From positions 13,769,861 to 13,833,860 of the forward strand of contig CANTUZ010000005.1 of the NCBI GenBank assembly GCA_947846985.1: a stretch of 64,000 bases of DNA. Direction: 5' to 3'. The notes under the pieces were generated by a model. It was not told where the DNA came from, searched no databases, and saw nothing but the letters and a program-made list of their open reading frames with translations. This document shows positions 48,536 through 60,816 of this stretch, piece after piece. The position numbers and the translations under genes are program-made. The number at the start of each line of letters is the position of its first letter. Positions within the stretch are counted from its first letter, which is position 1. The DNA is from Fratercula arctica (lineage: Eukaryota > Chordata > Aves > Charadriiformes > Alcidae).

Positions 48536-49602
48536 TTCCTCCTTCCCCCCAGTGAAATGGTGGATTCCCCATACTTGGACACTTTGAAGATTCAGCTGGA
48601 CAGGGTGCTGGGCCATCTTGTCTAGACCATGCTTTTGCCAAGAAAGGTTGGACCAGGTGATCCTTGAGGTCCCTTACAACCTGGTATTCTATGATTCTAT
48701 GAAACGCATTTCCTCTTTGCTGTGTTTTAAATGCTTCTAAATGCAAATGTAAGTAGAAATTATTTTGGAAACTTGGAACAGAATGCCATGAACAAGAGTT
48801 TCTTAAAGGGATAAAAAGCATATAATTTAATCTGTGTTTATGGCATTTAATCTTAAAAACCTGCAATCTTATGTACCTTATGTATCTGTTTCCCTTGAGG
48901 AAAGCAGATAAGGGCATCCGGTGCTTCAGCAGCTCATGGCAGTTAAAATGAACCTGAAATGGAAAACGTGTTTGTAAATAAAATACAAGTGGCCAGGACC
49001 CACTCTCATTAGCTAAGATGTGCCAGTGGCACTGTGAATATTTTAAGGAAACCTTGCTGGGACTGGGATCAACAATGGTTTCCAGTCTCTCTGGTAACAT
49101 TACCTGGATGCCAGGACAACTCAGACCTTATGGACAGCTGGTGCATTCGAAAGTGTGATTTTTCAGCCCTTGCACTGGTTCTGTGATTGTAGGAAGAAGA
49201 GAAAAAGGCTTCTGGAATAGCTTTCCTGAACATATGGCCAGTCAGAGCCAGGTCCTCTGCCACTAATATGGTGTAAAAGATTGCTCAAGAGATTAACTGA
49301 TAGTTGTCACACTGAAGAGACCGGCTTCGTGTTTTCCCTTGAAATAGTCCTCTGAGGCATTGTTGTGTGCGAAGGCTGATGAGGACAGGTTCCAGGCTCA
49401 TGCATGTCCCGTTAAAGACACCCCACTGTCCAAGCAGGAAAAGAAAGCAAGAACAACTGTTCTGAATTACCACATAAGATTTATAAGGAGAGATGATATC
49501 TCTTAAGTAACTGGGTCCCAGACCATTTAGGGCACTACAGACTTCAATCAGTGCCTTGAAATGTACTTATAAGCAAATAGAGACAGGAGTGTTTTGTGCT
49601 AT

Positions 49603-49665
49603 TAGGCCAGTTCAGCAAATCACTTAAGCATTACTTAACACATGCTAAGTCCACTGCACCCAAGG
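49603..49665 (+). repeat. Possible ancient amniote repeat fragment
   Basis: The words GCCAGTTCAGCAAATCACTT, AAGCATTACTTAACACATGC and TAAGTCCACTG follow the order of a sequence I remember recurring in reptile and bird genomes (CAGCAAAGCACTTAAGCA, then a CATGCTTAA block). I cannot name the family; only some 60 bases are preserved. Confidence 0.35.
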
Positions 49666-52600
49666 CAAGCTCTGGATATGATATACTTTTTGTCCATAAA
49701 ATGGCCCCCTCTGGATAATATAGCATCACTTTATTGCTAAGGGTCATTTTGCTTCTGTCTGTCTCAACAGCAAAAAAACCTGGCATTAGAACCACCATGC
49801 TCTACCTGTATTGTTTGTGTGATTGGTTTTCTAAGTGTATAAATCTTAAGTGATAGAATTTTGTAATATACAGTATAACAATTGGCAAGTGTCATACATT
49901 TATTTTCACAAGTGAGGGAGTGACCCATAACTCACATCCATCACAGTACATGAAAGCACAGCTCAGTGTAGTATAGCAAGCAAGGGAATCATTCATACAA
50001 GGGATGTTATTCACTTCAACCTTTCCCCTTTCCTGAACACAGTCAGGATCTATATGTCTATTGCTGCATGCTCTGTGTGCTGGCATAGATGTATGATGGC
50101 ATCACAAAAACTGGAAGGGGAATAAATGAGATAGGAACAGAAAGGGGTGTTGGTAAACGTTGTCTGAGCTGATAGAAATTTAAGTGGTCAGGCTTGTCAA
50201 GGAGAAGGAAAACTGCAAGGGCTGGAGAGTGACTGAGATTAGAACTGACTTTTGGAGAAATGGCAGCTGAGATAATACCTTTCAGTTCAAAAAACATGGG
50301 TGATGGCCCAGGGTGAGCATGGGAGAACTGGAAATTAAAACAGTAAATAAAATGGAAATGTGTTTGATGTAGGGAGCACCAAAGTACGTTTCATCCTTTT
50401 AATTCTGCTCTGGTTCCTCTGTCATTGTTCCCAAATTTAATGCTGTACTTTTCAACAAGACCTCCATTCTGTGGCAATTTCTGTGAAAAATCTCCTTCAC
50501 AAAATGGCCAAAGCAGCTGAGGAGAAACATTAGTTTGTGAACTTCATCAGTGCTTGGTACCTAGTTGCTTTCACCAGGCTTGCAGACCCCCTGTGTAGTC
50601 TGCGGAAAGTCTCTATTTTTCCTCTGTCGTGTGTGAATAGTGAAATCATCTTTAATTAGTTGTATACTGAACCACCAAGCTACCTGGAGAGATTGTGACC
50701 ACGCACTTTGCTAGAAACTGTGCACAGCGAGAAGAACCCTGTCCTAAATTTCTGAACAAGTAGGAGAGACAAAGGAGGAGCTATGGTTATTTCCCACATG
50801 GAGTGATTTCAGATTTGCCAAGGGACATACAGGAATAATGCGTCGAAAGGAAGAAATTAGTCTGGATCTCCCAAAATCTGGTTTAGCAGCATAACTATAA
50901 GATACACTTTCTTCATACGTGCATCCAATTGTAGCAGGGTTGCCACTCCATGGGTTATACTTGGATAGAAGGTTTAGGAGATCCCCTGGGAGATGGAGGA
51001 GGAGGCTACAAGGATAGGCAACTCCAATAGGAAAGAAAAAGTTTCTTGGTAGACAAGGTGAGAGCTGCTGGCTTGCTTTTAAGAATGTAATCAGTTTGAA
51101 ACTTCTGACAGGGTTTAGTAGTAGGTTTTACTCTCCACTCAGGTCCTAGCCTGTAGCACACGTTACAGATAATAACCCAGCACAGCTCAGATACGAGGGA
51201 TCTCATGTGTGCCACGGGGTAGGAGAAGGTAGTGCCCAGGCATCTCTACTGAGGCAATCTCTTTCCTTCAAGAGCGATTTCCTTTGTGGTGACCATAACC
51301 CTTTTGTCATCTGCACCATGCTCCCCTTTGTCATTGCACTGCTGGACTCACATCCTTGAACTTAGAGCACAAAAAACCCCTCTGGTTTTTGAACTGATGC
51401 TTTGTTTGTTTTTCCTCTTTGGTCGATGCTGGGATCAGTGATGTCAACTTGTTCTATTTGCTTTGACAGGAAAATGTTTTCAGAGTTCATTAGGATGGCA
51501 TCAATTCTAACATTTGGCACACAAACATTTGATGACCTTCATGTGTGGGAAGAAATATGTAGGCAAAACTTCCATTAGTTTGAAAAAACGCTTCCACTCA
51601 GCACCGTTCCGATTCCTGAACCGCAGCTTCAACCTGAAGTTTTGAGCAGTCCTTGTTTGTGGTCTGTGAGAGAGCTCCAGGCACGGAGCTGCAACTGAAA
51701 CTATTGGGTACCGCTGCATGCCAAGTCTGGGATGACGTTACAGTTGGATCCAGCTCTCCACTTACCTGTAAGGAAGGTGTTGCCAGGAGCCAGTCTCCTC
51801 TTGAACACTGACCGTGCAGCTCCTTGTCCCAGTTAGCTGAGCTGGTAGAGTTGGTCCAGTGTAAACGCAATGGTAACTGTGTCCTGTGCCTCCAAGTGCA
51901 GAAAATTCCTAATGTTTTCCCAGTAGTTCCCCTCAGTGAGATGATTTAATTTGGCAACTTTGGGCTCATTTTCATCAATTACAGGGCTCATTAAAAGAGC
52001 TGGACTGACGAGTTGCTAGCAGCTGAACCTCCAGGCTTGTCCACAGAAAAGGAATAGCAGGTGTTGGCTTTTCCCTCGTCAATGCATCTGCCCTATGACA
52101 ATAGAGTCACTGGCTCTCAAAGCAGGGGGGAAGGTGAATGTTTGTGGCCTCCTATGGCCTCTGACAGTGAGGGGCCAAGTATGAGAGAGAGCTTTTGCAG
52201 TAAAGAAACCTCTTCAATTGTAGCTGTACTGAGCCCACCAAATCACTCTCACAGTGACCACCACATGAGTTGCTGACAGCCTGTGGTTACTGCTAGCCCA
52301 TAGGATCAGCAAGGATAAGGTGAAAATGAGAGTCCAGGTATTTGCCACCGTTTGTCATTTGAGCCTTCCAGCTCCCTTTGCCTTAGAGCTGTGGAAGTAC
52401 TGTCAAACCACTCTGTTTTTCCTACTGCCTGCATCCAGCCCTTTCTTCTGACCTAGCTTAGCTCTTACTTACTTTTTTTAGGATTCACTGTGTTTTTATG
52501 TTTTTCTCTCATATCCTGTAATCAAGTGAAAGGTGTCTCTGTGGATAGAGGGGATTTGTACTCAGCCTTTGTTTGATGTGTGCTTTTTCCTATCGGTGCT

Positions 52601-55600
52601 GCTTGCTGTAAGGAAAGCCAAATGCTGCCCATACGTTGCCGTGCTCCCTTAAATTACGGAGGGTGAACGTTTATGGCTGCTCTCGCTGTTGCTCTTTCTC
52701 CATACTCTTCTAAATGATACGTTTTCACAAGCAATTACTGAGACAGGGAGTCAGGACTGGTTTTTGAGGTGTGCCACTTAGTGGCCTACACATAAAAATG
52801 GGAGACAGAAGGAGGAGGATGGCAGAGGCTTAATACCATGCTTTGCTTAAGAGAATGTCCTTCAAGTGAGTGGAATTCTCCACCTTGTAAAAGTATGACT
52901 TTAATTTTGCCTTTCAAATATGAACTAAGCAGGGCTGTCAACACATACTGTGTTCTTCCTTGTCAAACCATTTCACTTATTCTGTCAGCTGTAAACAGCT
53001 TAAGAGGCATGTCATTCCGGCATTATTATAGCACTTTTAGATTTGTTTTTAGATTGGCTCTGTATCTGTTCCTGCAAAAGGTGTAGATACAGAGATGACA
53101 TGGGTTATTTATTGTGTTACTGCAAAATGCTACTTGCTGTTTTGTGGTAAGCACAAAGTAACTCCATTTCAAATAATGGGCACTGCGAAGTAATAATCCT
53201 GTAGTACCATGGTAATACCATTGCCATACTTTGTCAAATCAGTTGTGTCTAGAGCAGTGCACTTACTTCACTGTGGGTTAACATGGCCTCGCACTTCATG
53301 TGAAGTTTTCTTTCCTGGGAGATCAGGGAAGCAGAATTAAGACGTCTGGAGAAAGAACTCTGATCAACAGACTCTGTACTTCTGGTTTTTTCAAGAAGTT
53401 GCTTTACATATTCAAATAAACAGTGTTTAAGCTGTTGATGACAGATTAACTACTTCATCCCAGAACATTTTGACAAGTGATTTTCAACGTTTTGGTTTCC
53501 CAGGATTTTGACAACCCCCAAAAAACATGAACTGATTTTATATGTCACGTTTAATTTATTTGAGATGCATGTATTATGTTGCAGAAGCAACAAGGAGGGA
53601 TTTAAAGGACAGGGTGATACACTCCATATTTATGATCATCAGCTTTTTCACCGTGTCGTTACAAGAGAAAAAATGTTCAGAGATACGGAGTGTGAAAAGC
53701 AGTCAAACTTTTGTGTCTGACTCGTTTGGACTGTGATTTATACCAATTGTTGGTGCGATTTCACTAAGACTGCACTGAAATCCACACAACTGAATGCATT
53801 CTCAGTGCAGGGAGCCTTAGCTGCCACCCTTGTACTTGGCTTCTGCTGTGCGTGTGTTGTCCCCACATTGCTGGCTGCGCGACTGTGCAGGGTGGCACAA
53901 AGGGGGTTTAATGTCACGTGGGTTCTGAGCAACGGTGAAGGAGAAAGGTAGATGTTTTCTCACTAGAAATGAGTGAATTTCCGTCTGCATACATTCCATA
54001 GAATTGTCATCAGAAATAACACAAGTATGTAAACTGATCTTCACTTTAATCCTAAGCTGAAATGGAGCCTGAAGTTTTTAAGGATGATTTTTTTAGCTCT
54101 GTTTTGGGACTTTCCTTAGGTGTTCTCCAATTTTGAATTGCTTCTTTTTCTCTGTCTGCATTAAAGCAGAAAAAAGATGGGGTACACTCTGTACCTTCCC
54201 GGGACCTTGAGCAAGAAGTGGGGAAAAACACAGGGAGAGCTTTTGCAAAGCTCCTAGGCTACGTTAGATATTGATAAATGTGAATAATTTCACTCAAAAA
54301 AAAGTTGGTATTTCTACATCATACCTTGAAACCTTTTGAATATTACTCAGTGTCTGTTTGTTGATACTTCTGTCATGAGTGCTTGGTATGCTGGCGTATT
54401 AGAATAATTGAAAAGTTCTCATTTATCTCTTCAAAACTCAGGGTACTGCTATCCTTTCTCTACACAAGAATGCCACTTTATTGTGTAATAGAGTTGTTTC
54501 CATCAGTACTAAGCAGCACGTGCTGTCCATAATTTTTAAAGTAGGAGGACCTATTTTATTTTAATTAATTATTGACATCAAGTTAAAACGTGTCAGTGTA
54601 AATTATTATTTTATAAAAACGCTGTGTGTGCACAAAGGAAAATCCATTCATTCTACATAAAATTTGAAACTAACTTTCCCGAAGCTGATTTTTTTACCCT
54701 AAATAAGCGCTATTTGGAGTTCTTTCACAAAACATCTTTCAGCTTTGATCTAACTATTGATTTGTGCTTTTTAAATATCACAATTTACCATAAATTTAAA
54801 AATCTAATTTCAGTTAATCAAAGTGCTAACGATTGACAACAGAGGTGGCTTTTCAGACATCTTAGGGCCAAGGTACTGAGACTGTTCAAGGCAGAAGTCC
54901 AGATATTTGAAGATAAAGCTCAGATAAATAACCTTCCCCAGAGACCCTGTGGGCAGTGCAGAGGACAGGTGTGATTTGCTTACTCTAGGGTTAGTTGCTG
55001 CAACTTTCTTCTGATACCTAATAAGTAATAACTTTCTGATAATTTGTGAGTTTTAGCAGATATTTAGTATCTGACTAAATTGGCTGTGAATTAATTGCCT
55101 TGGCCGCCTATGGCGTTATCTGCAGCCTGCTACTTTCGGAAGGTGGAAGGAGAAGTGTGGACTTACGAGGGGAGGCAGTGCAGCAGTTTCAGGCGTACCA
55201 AGGCTTCACGGAGAAGGCAAAGGGAGAAGGAATCAGCCAGTGACCTCCATTCATTCTTTAAGAAGTGGTCTCCTTTGTCGGGTATCAGCGGTTAATATAT
55301 TCATTATCAGAGAGAAGCAGGGAGTTAGTGAGGAGCAAAATGAAGTCACATGCATAGCATAGCACGCTGGCGGTGTGAGAAGCTGTCGTGGTGTCTGTTA
55401 GTGTGCGTGTTGCCAGCACCCCACTCTGGTAAGCGTAACCTTAATCGTAGTGTGGGACTGCCTGAGTAACCACCCCCCACAAGTCCCCGACACTGCAGCG
55501 TAGCATGACCTGCTATGCCTTCCAGGAATACAGGTGTCCATGGTAGCTTGCTGGCAAGCCAAGAGCAGGCACGTTTTGTTTGGTTTTCCCTTAATGGAGA

Positions 55601-55762
55601 GGGGAAAATGGAAGGAGACATGACAGCTCTTGACAGTGAGAGGGAGATAGAGTTGCCTGCATCAGGAAAAAATTCCCCACTTTTGCAAGACTGAGTGGTT
55701 AGAAAAACAAAAAAAATAAGCATTTTCAATATATTACAAACAACATTATCTGCCAAAAGGGC

Positions 55763-55808
55763 AAGATAATTATCTTAATGTGATTTTTGACCAAGATAAA
55801 TTTATCTT
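55763..55808. promoter_or_regulatory. Two adjacent perfect GATA palindromes
   Basis: AAGATAATTATCTT (55763-55776) and AAGATAAATTTATCTT (55793-55808) are both perfectly self-complementary and share the half-site AAGATAA, each half being an AGATAA-type GATA-factor core. Their centres are 31 bp apart, close to three helical turns. Together they give four AGATAA/TTATCT cores within 46 bases. Such inverted GATA sites can bind the two zinc fingers or two molecules of a GATA factor. A role is inferred; the palindromes themselves are certain. Confidence 0.45.
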
Positions 55809-56182
55809 ATTTTATAAACTGGGTAACAATTTGAATCTTATGCAAAACCTAGAAATAAATCTAAAAAATATGATAATGTAATAAAATCGAAATTATTAGC
55901 AGTCCAAGTGCCATACTTGAGGCAGTAAAACCTTTTAAATTCCAATGGAAAATAGGCTAGTAAAACTGGAGTAAGTTACTCTACTTTAATCACTTGATAA
56001 ATAGCTACAATGTTTGGAAGAATTGATAGTGTCATTATAGCAACATCCCTTTTTATAAACAGTCTGGTGCTGATTTGATTCTAATTGCTGCCCGAGGAAC
56101 AGTATCAAAGTAGTGTTGCTCCAGCAGTGTAACCTGCGGGGTGAGCAGGAGGGGGATTAGCTGCCTGAAATGAAGAAGGCGC

Positions 56183-56198
56183 TTTTTTTTTTTTTTTT
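56183..56198 (+). repeat. Homopolymer T16
   Basis: Sixteen uninterrupted T. No attached retroposon. Confidence 0.9.
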
Positions 56199-59100
56199 GA
56201 ATGCACGGATTCTAATTCCAGGGGTGATGGAGGAGGCTGAGTAAATTCAGTGGTGGGAGAAACTACAGGGAAAATGGGTAAGGAAGAGAAAGCACGAAGC
56301 AGACAAAACAGGCTCCTCTCTGAGCGCACAAAATAGTGGAAAAACAGTGAGAGAAGTCGAGAGATTTGAGCATGAACATGTGTTTGCTTTCTCAGCAGAA
56401 AGAATTCTCCTGCTGGGCTGGTGCGGCCCTGTCACCAAACCACAGCTCTGACCTTGCTGGCTCTCAGATATGATGGCCTCATTTGCAGCCCCCGTTTCAT
56501 AAATGGCTTTCCAATATGGATTTTTTTGCAAGTCCAGCATCAGACACCAAAGGCCTAAATTTTAAGACATTCTTACTTACTAATTACAGTTTCTTTGTAT
56601 ACTTGTGGGCACTGTGTCCACCTTCTGGTGCCTGTGAATGCACCTAAAAATGAAGACTACTTTTGCAAATTTGATACTTAGCAGTGCTGTACTTCAGTTC
56701 TTACTCTGCAAATCCCGGATTTGACCCTTGTTGGGCTACAGAGCTATTGAGGAGGTATCAGCATTATACTGATGACTGCTATGACATTTGAGGGCAATGA
56801 ATTTACATTTATCTGGAAAAAAAGTCTCTAGAACACATGCTTCCAGGCTGGGTCTTCTTCCAAAAACTGCTAAGAAATTGTCTTATTTTGCGAATGGTAG
56901 CAAGAAAAGCAGGGTTGCATAAGGGGAGAAGAAAAGGAACACATTTAATAGTTTTGTCATGTTAGCAACAAACCCAAGAATAAACAGAAATGCAAAAGGA
57001 GGAAGTACTTATCTTTTTACAAAAATCATGTGGTAAGCTTCTCCCATGAAGATTGTGGGCTAAGTGAAATATGTAAAATAGCTTGTTGAAGAAAAAATTG
57101 GTTCAAGTGGGACTGAATGGCTCAAGAGATTAGTGATGGGATAATAGCTTTTCTCCATTTAAGTGGTAGACCAGTTCAAATCAATTCCAGGTCTCTAGTG
57201 ACTGAAAGGTGTTGCTATCCTGTGACTCCTTCGTAGTTATTTGAAATGATTTTTTGTTCTCAATTCCATCCTGAGTTGCCAGAAAATTATCCCCAACCCA
57301 ATCAGCACTGAATTACTTTGAACTAACTGTTGTCTTCTCCCCCTAAAGATGCACAACCTTCAAGGCTGTGTGTGTGAAGGTAGTTGTTTTATTTAGTGCT
57401 CTATTGCTGGTCAGAAAGAGTTTGTTTTCTGTGGAATGGACAGGTGATTTCACAAAAGAGAGATCCTGGAATATGATGCAATGCAAAATTGTTCTTTAAA
57501 AAAAAATGAGATGATTTGTTCTTTTAATGTGGATTTCTTGGGAGAACAGGGCTACTTTTGGACACCTTCAGCTACCCTGACTTGCACCCAGAGCCGCACC
57601 TCTTCCTCAGTGCGCGAGCATGCCTGCCTGCCTCCCCGCAGACTTTCCCCTACATAAACGTAAATCATGCAGCAGGGCCACAGCTTAGGAAACAGCTATT
57701 GGTCATAAGTAACAACTGGAAAATTCAAAGTGGCGGCTTGCCCTCCAGGTTTGTTTTGGAGCCTCTATTTAATGAAGCTGTAATGAAGCTGTACCAGTGA
57801 AGTGGTGCTAGGCACATGCCAACTTACAGCAGCTCAGAATCTTGCCTATCAATTTTATTCTGAAAGTTTATAACAAGTAAAATAGCAGACATTGATTGTT
57901 CTGCCAAATGTAAAGATTAAGCAAACAGTAAGAAGCAATGCTTACCAAGCCGAGGAGGATTTGGATCTTTTAGTGGCTACAACAGTAAGTCTAGAGCTAG
58001 TGAACAACAGCATAGTTTATATTATTCAGTGTACCAAAGAAAAAAGAGACCTGAGGTTATTAGAGAAAAATCCCAGCAGTTCTGTGTGTATGACTGCTTG
58101 GGAAAAACCAAATAGGATATTATGACAATGTAAAGGTGTCAGAGAATTGAAATCATATGGCTGTAGTCACATTCTCTATAGAATTGGTGCAATATGGATT
58201 CAGTTGCAGTTGCCTTGCAGGAGAAATTTTATTTTTGCCTTAGCCCAGACAGCTCCAGGTTTAAGAACACTCATTGGAGGGGAAGGCTAAAGGGGTTAAG
58301 GAAATAAGGCGCAATAGAGGTGACCTATGGGAACTTTCATTATTATATGAGCCTTGGTGAGTGAAATGAGAGGAATTGCCCTCCATCATGAAAGGCTGAA
58401 ATGTCGAGGGAGCAATTGCAAATTAATCTATTAAGAATAAGTAGGAGGTTGAACAGTGTGACTCAAAAGGATGGAAATATATGGAATTAACTGCAGTGTA
58501 AAGTCACAATGATTTCTAAACACAATCTTAAAGACATCCACCAAGATTTTTACAATGAAACAGGGATTTTTATATATGCATGTATATATGTAAGATGCAG
58601 GATAAGTGTACAAAATGGGTCTCTTTCTATTCAGCTACTCCCAATACCTGTAATGACTGGCCTGAATGAGAAGTTCTGTTCTGATTTGTATGGCTTCAAC
58701 CAGAACAATGTGCCAGGAATTTTTCTTTTTTAAAAGACACACCAATAAAATGCCTCACAGGCAGTTTTCTCTGTGGTGATTTTCCTATTTTGCTGTGACA
58801 TTTTTAACTTGAATTTAGTGTTTGTAAAAGGTGCTATTTGACAGCATTGTGTAACTGAAAGCCTCTTTTTATTGACAGATCATGCCCACTCAAGGCTGGG
58901 GAAATTTCTCTATGTCAGCCTGGTGAGGGACACCCCCACAGCCTGAAAGAACCAGCTTCCTGGAGGAAAAATGGTGAGTCCATGTCAGTCAGTCCAATCT
59001 TATTTTAAATGTTGCTGCGTGATTATTTTTAAAGAGCTCACATCCAAAGGATTTGGAGAGAGGCATGAAAGTTACCCAACTGACAGGACTGCACAGGTTA

Positions 59101-59649
59101 TTTTTCCTGTTCCCCAGCAGTGTTTGCAGCTTTCTGGAGCGTTAACACTTTGTCCACTGGTGGCTGGAGTGAGACTTGACACAGAGTACAAAGAACATTT
59201 TGGTGGAGCTGATCCTGTAGGATGTAGCTACCCCTCACTGTGGTACTTGGGAAGCGAGGGTCTGTTGTTTTCTCAGTGCCCATCCCGGATGCCAATCTTT
59301 AGGCTTCAATGTTAATAATTTCATGAAGCTCACGTAGTTTCAGACTTTTACCTTTGCCAGCTTATTATAGCCTAGGAAGATGAGACGTGACTATGCTGAG
59401 ATACAACCCCCAGTGATGGCACTTTATAATACTGTATAACTGGAGGATTGCTATTGTAGGCAGAGAAAAAGGCAATAAAGCAGCATTGATATCCTGCCTG
59501 CCCTCTTATAGGAGTTATTGAATCAAACCTACCAGAACTGCCAGACAAACAATTTGCAGCTGCAGTCTGAAGCCTGACAATGACACAGAATCAAAAAGAA
59601 ATAGTTGGAGTGCATGGGCTTGTGAACTCCTCTGTGACCCACCACAGCA

Positions 59650-60065
59650 GGCTCCCTAGGATTGTTCTTCTCTTTCTGGTCCTTCCCCTGTACAATTCCT
59701 TCTCTTTACCTCCCTTTTCCTCTCTCCCCCATTTTCTCTCCTATGTCTTGCCATTTTCAGGACCTCACACCTTTCCCCCCTGCTTTTCTTTCTCTCTCTC
59801 ATTGCCTCACTATTTCCTTCTGTTGCCTCCAATGTAGCTCTTGCCTCGCATTTGTTTTTCCGTTGTGAGTTCTAGTGCCCTCCTCTGTTTCTCATTGTTT
59901 CCATTTCCTTAATTCTTTTCCTCATTTTTGATTAATTTAATTTCTCCCTACTGTTTCTCATACTCTCTCCTATTCTCCCTTCCCTGCTGTACCTTTTTTC
60001 TGGTTCATTTCCCTCTCCATTTTATTGCTTATTGTTTCTCCTTTTTCTGGCAATTCTACTACCTT
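59650..60065 (+). repeat. Long pyrimidine-rich tract
   Basis: About 415 bases are strongly enriched in C and T on the plus strand (TCTTTACCTCCCTTTTCCTC-type words throughout), without a fixed repeat unit. Overlapping proline/serine/leucine-rich frames in it are composition artefacts. Tracts of this length can adopt triplex (H-DNA) structure or act as splicing-related pyrimidine tracts if transcribed. Neither is shown here. Confidence 0.7.
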
Positions 60066-60545
60066 CAGTTTTCTCGAGCCATTTTTAGCCAGCAGCTGAG
60101 CTCTGTGTTGCTCTCACTCTTCAAATGTGAGGATTTAAACCTTTTCTGTGCACTAGGATTTCCAAAGTGCCAATCCAGCTCAACTAAGGGGAACTGATGT
60201 GGTTTGGCTCTAATGTCTATGAAGAGAGATATTGCAAAAGCCAGCGTAACAGTAGCACTTGCAAATACTCTGTGGCTCATGAACCAGGCCTACACTCATA
60301 GTTGGATTCAAAGCTTATGAAATTAATGGGATCTGGACCAGACCTGCAAGTACCATCTTCCACCTTCTTATCAGACTTCAGTCCTTTATTTCAATAGAAA
60401 TCTCAACACTTTCAGTTTCTTATGGTATAGTTTTGCTTTGGCTCAGGGCATTCTGGTTTTTTTCAAATAATTATTATTCTAAAGCACATACAATGTAAGT
60501 AGTGTTCAATGGAAAGGGGCCATATTGTGAAATATGTTCAGGCTC

Positions 60546-60564
60546 ATATATATATATATATATA
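60546..60564. repeat. (AT)n microsatellite
   Basis: Nineteen bases of uninterrupted alternating A and T. Likely length-variable. Confidence 0.9.
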
Positions 60565-60736
60565 AAAACCCCACTTCCTAGTTTTTGCATGCTCCTAACA
60601 ATTATCTACTATTTTGGGGAAGATTTTTCCATTCCCTTTCTTGTCTCATAACCAGTGTCTATCCATTACCCTTCTAAACTTTAGATGTGCAGTCTTCTAA
60701 ATGGCTGGCAGGAAGTTAGGCAGTACACGAATCCTC

Positions 60737-60816
60737 TTTTTTTTTTTTTTAGGTTTTGTTCCAGGACTGCTTTTTTCTTTCTTTTTTTCAGTTTCTCTCT
60801 CTCTTTTTTTTTTTTT
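60737..60816 (+). repeat. T-rich / CT-rich low-complexity tract
   Basis: T14 at 60737-60750, then after a short unique part a run of T and CT words to 60816. Continues the pyrimidine bias seen at 59650-60065. Confidence 0.8.

Larger units (their letters stand above)
46722..48702 (+). mobile_element. Old CR1 LINE copy, plus strand, split by a nested CR1
   Basis: The host element occupies 46722-48087 and resumes at about 48536-48702. It starts in the first reverse-transcriptase block (AATCAATGGACCCC, then TCAAGGGTGTTAAGAAAG), so it is 5'-truncated and lacks endonuclease and ORF1. The right piece begins within the LPREVVxSP block (CAGTGAAATGGTGGATTCCC) and ends with the tail ATTCTATGATTCTATGA at 48686-48702. 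The two halves join logically once the minus-strand insert is set aside, which proves nesting. Many stops and a catalytic change mark it as old. Confidence 0.93.
48703..59649. other. Unique non-coding DNA
   Basis: No gene, RNA gene or further CR1 is recognised in nearly 11 kb. Notable small items are a possible ancient repeat at 49603-49665, a 10-bp palindrome TACCATGGTA near 53211, paired GATA palindromes at 55763-55808 and T16 at 56183. Segments 55090-55300 and 57560-57810 carry more CpG than average and 58260-58500 is non-repetitive and AT-rich; any could be regulatory. Open frames are at most 136 codons and unlike known proteins. Confidence 0.5.

Noticed and set aside
48165..49100. 311-codon minus-strand open frame
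   Set aside because: Only the part at 48165-48535 is CR1 ORF2. The rest reads backwards through the older CR1 tail and unique DNA and has no protein resemblance.
59580..60197. Serine/proline/leucine-rich plus-strand frames
   Set aside because: Composition artefact of the pyrimidine tract.
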